Below are positions 30,110 to 30,623 of a stretch of DNA of 30,623 bases, piece after piece; the first letter of the stretch is position 1, and every line of letters starts with the position of its first letter. The position numbers and the translations under genes were made by a program. The stretch spans positions 1-30,623 of the forward strand of contig DFGW01000141.1 of the NCBI GenBank assembly GCA_002372465.1, read 5' to 3'. Source of the stretch: Butyrivibrio sp. UBA3740 (GTDB taxonomy: Bacteria > Bacillota > Clostridia > Lachnospirales > Lachnospiraceae). Below the pieces are notes generated by a model that searched no databases, was not told where the DNA came from, and was given only the letters and a program-made list of their open reading frames with translations.

Positions 30110-30623
30110 TTATACTTCTCTGTAGTCTCCGTCAACTACGTTGTCATCATTTGATGAAGAAGCTGAACCCATATCAGGGCCTGCTGCCTGTCCCATGTCA
30201 GGACCTGCTCCTGCAGCACCTGCTGCACCCTGAGCGTTCTCATACATCTTAGCAAAGAGAGCCTGAGCATCGTTCATAAGCTTCTCTTTCTGGCTCTTGA
30301 GAGAGTCGATCTCTGCGTCTGAAAGCTCTTTATCCCTGGTCTGCTCAAGTGTCTCCTTGAGAGCCTTGATGTCATCCTCAACAGTCTGCTTCTGAGATGC
30401 ATCGATCTTGTCGCCTACATCCTGAAGAGCCTTCTCTGTCTGGAATACGAAGGAGTCTGCATCGTTTCTTGCATCAATGCCTTCCTTACGCTTCTTATCC
30501 TGAGCCTCATACTCCTGAGCCTCTTTAACAGCCTTATCGATATCCTCGTCAGACATGTTGGAACCAGCTGTGATTGTGATGTGCTGCTCCTTGCCTGTAC
30601 CAAGGTCCTTAGCTGATACGTTA
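30110..30623 (-). CDS. dnaK: Chaperone DnaK (Hsp70), C-terminal 170 residues only
   Basis: The 5' part lies beyond the window. The visible residues begin in the last strands of the substrate-binding domain ([18 protein letters not shown]). They continue through the helical lid, with the typical [17 protein letters not shown] and [15 protein letters not shown] segments. A Gly/Ala/Met-rich linker with two GPDMG repeats leads to the acidic tail ending VVDGDYREV, close to the conserved E-E-V-D-like end of Hsp70s. dnaJ follows downstream, as in most Firmicutes. Regulation by HrcA/CIRCE cannot be judged because the promoter is outside. Confidence 0.97.
   Translation of the reverse strand, partial: NVSAKDLGTGKEQHITITAGSNMSDEDIDKAVKEAQEYEAQDKKRKEGIDARNDADSFVFQTEKALQDVGDKIDASQKQTVEDDIKALKETLEQTRDKELSDAEIDSLKSQKEKLMNDAQALFAKMYENAQGAAGAAGAGPDMGQAAGPDMGSASSSNDDNVVDGDYREV

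Overview
The window reads as a chromosomal segment from a low-to-mid G+C Gram-positive bacterium of the class Clostridia, most likely family Lachnospiraceae. The evidence is the type III glutamine synthetase, the CdaR-type regulator, the short MltG-like protein, the histidine-less HPr-like protein, strong AGGAGG-type ribosome binding sites, and three blocks of gene order shared with Bacillus subtilis. No species can be named from this alone. Almost everything is on the minus strand, so transcription runs from high to low coordinates. Only two small genes (a yjfB-type gene and an HPr-like gene) are on the plus strand. There is no sign of phage, insertion sequences or CRISPR.

Region 1 (30623 to 22755) is a dnaK-type operon: end of dnaK, dnaJ, a terminator, prmA, rsmE, then a cysteine desulfurase and thiI, and finally mtaB. 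B. subtilis has the same order (dnaK-dnaJ-prmA-rsmE-mtaB). Here a sulfur-transfer pair and a plus-strand HPr-like gene are inserted between rsmE and mtaB. The theme is protein folding plus modification of ribosomes and tRNA.

Region 2 (22662 to 17554) holds ireB, ruvX, a DUF1292 gene, rnj (RNase J), an mltG-like gene without its catalytic domain, trmR and a U32/TrhP-type gene. It matches the B. subtilis yrzL-yrrK-yrzB-yrrL-yrrM-yrrO cluster with rnj added. trmR and trhP act in the same wobble-uridine modification pathway.

Region 3 (17476 to 12601) holds glnN with its own terminator, a tRNA-Gln(CUG) gene with its own promoter and terminator, then acyl-ACP thioesterase, cvfB and a CPBP membrane protease. 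A short plus-strand gene for a YjfB-type motility protein follows. It has a near-perfect sigma-D (sigma-28) promoter and shares a bidirectional terminator with the CPBP gene.

Region 4 (12072 to 6708) holds a CdaR-type regulator, ftsE, ftsX, a secreted coiled-coil M23 peptidoglycan hydrolase and a membrane-anchored S41 protease (CtpA). This is a cell-wall hydrolase control unit. Region 5 (6522 to 4512) is a PP2C phosphatase, a membrane Ser/Thr kinase without PASTA domains and an unrecognised 79-residue membrane protein. These sit between ctpA and uvrB, which are near neighbours in B. subtilis. Region 6 (4511 to 1) is uvrB-uvrA with a textbook LexA box; uvrA runs off the window.

The most unusual non-coding signals are as follows. 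A family of three structured intergenic elements shares terminal arms (GYGATAT...ATATCRC), and each starts at or within a few bases of a stop codon. The PP2C promoter starts transcription at the foot of the upstream terminator hairpin. The HPr-like stop codon is buried in a UUCG-capped stem. The best candidates for something undescribed are the phosphatase-kinase-small-membrane-protein module and the structured element family.
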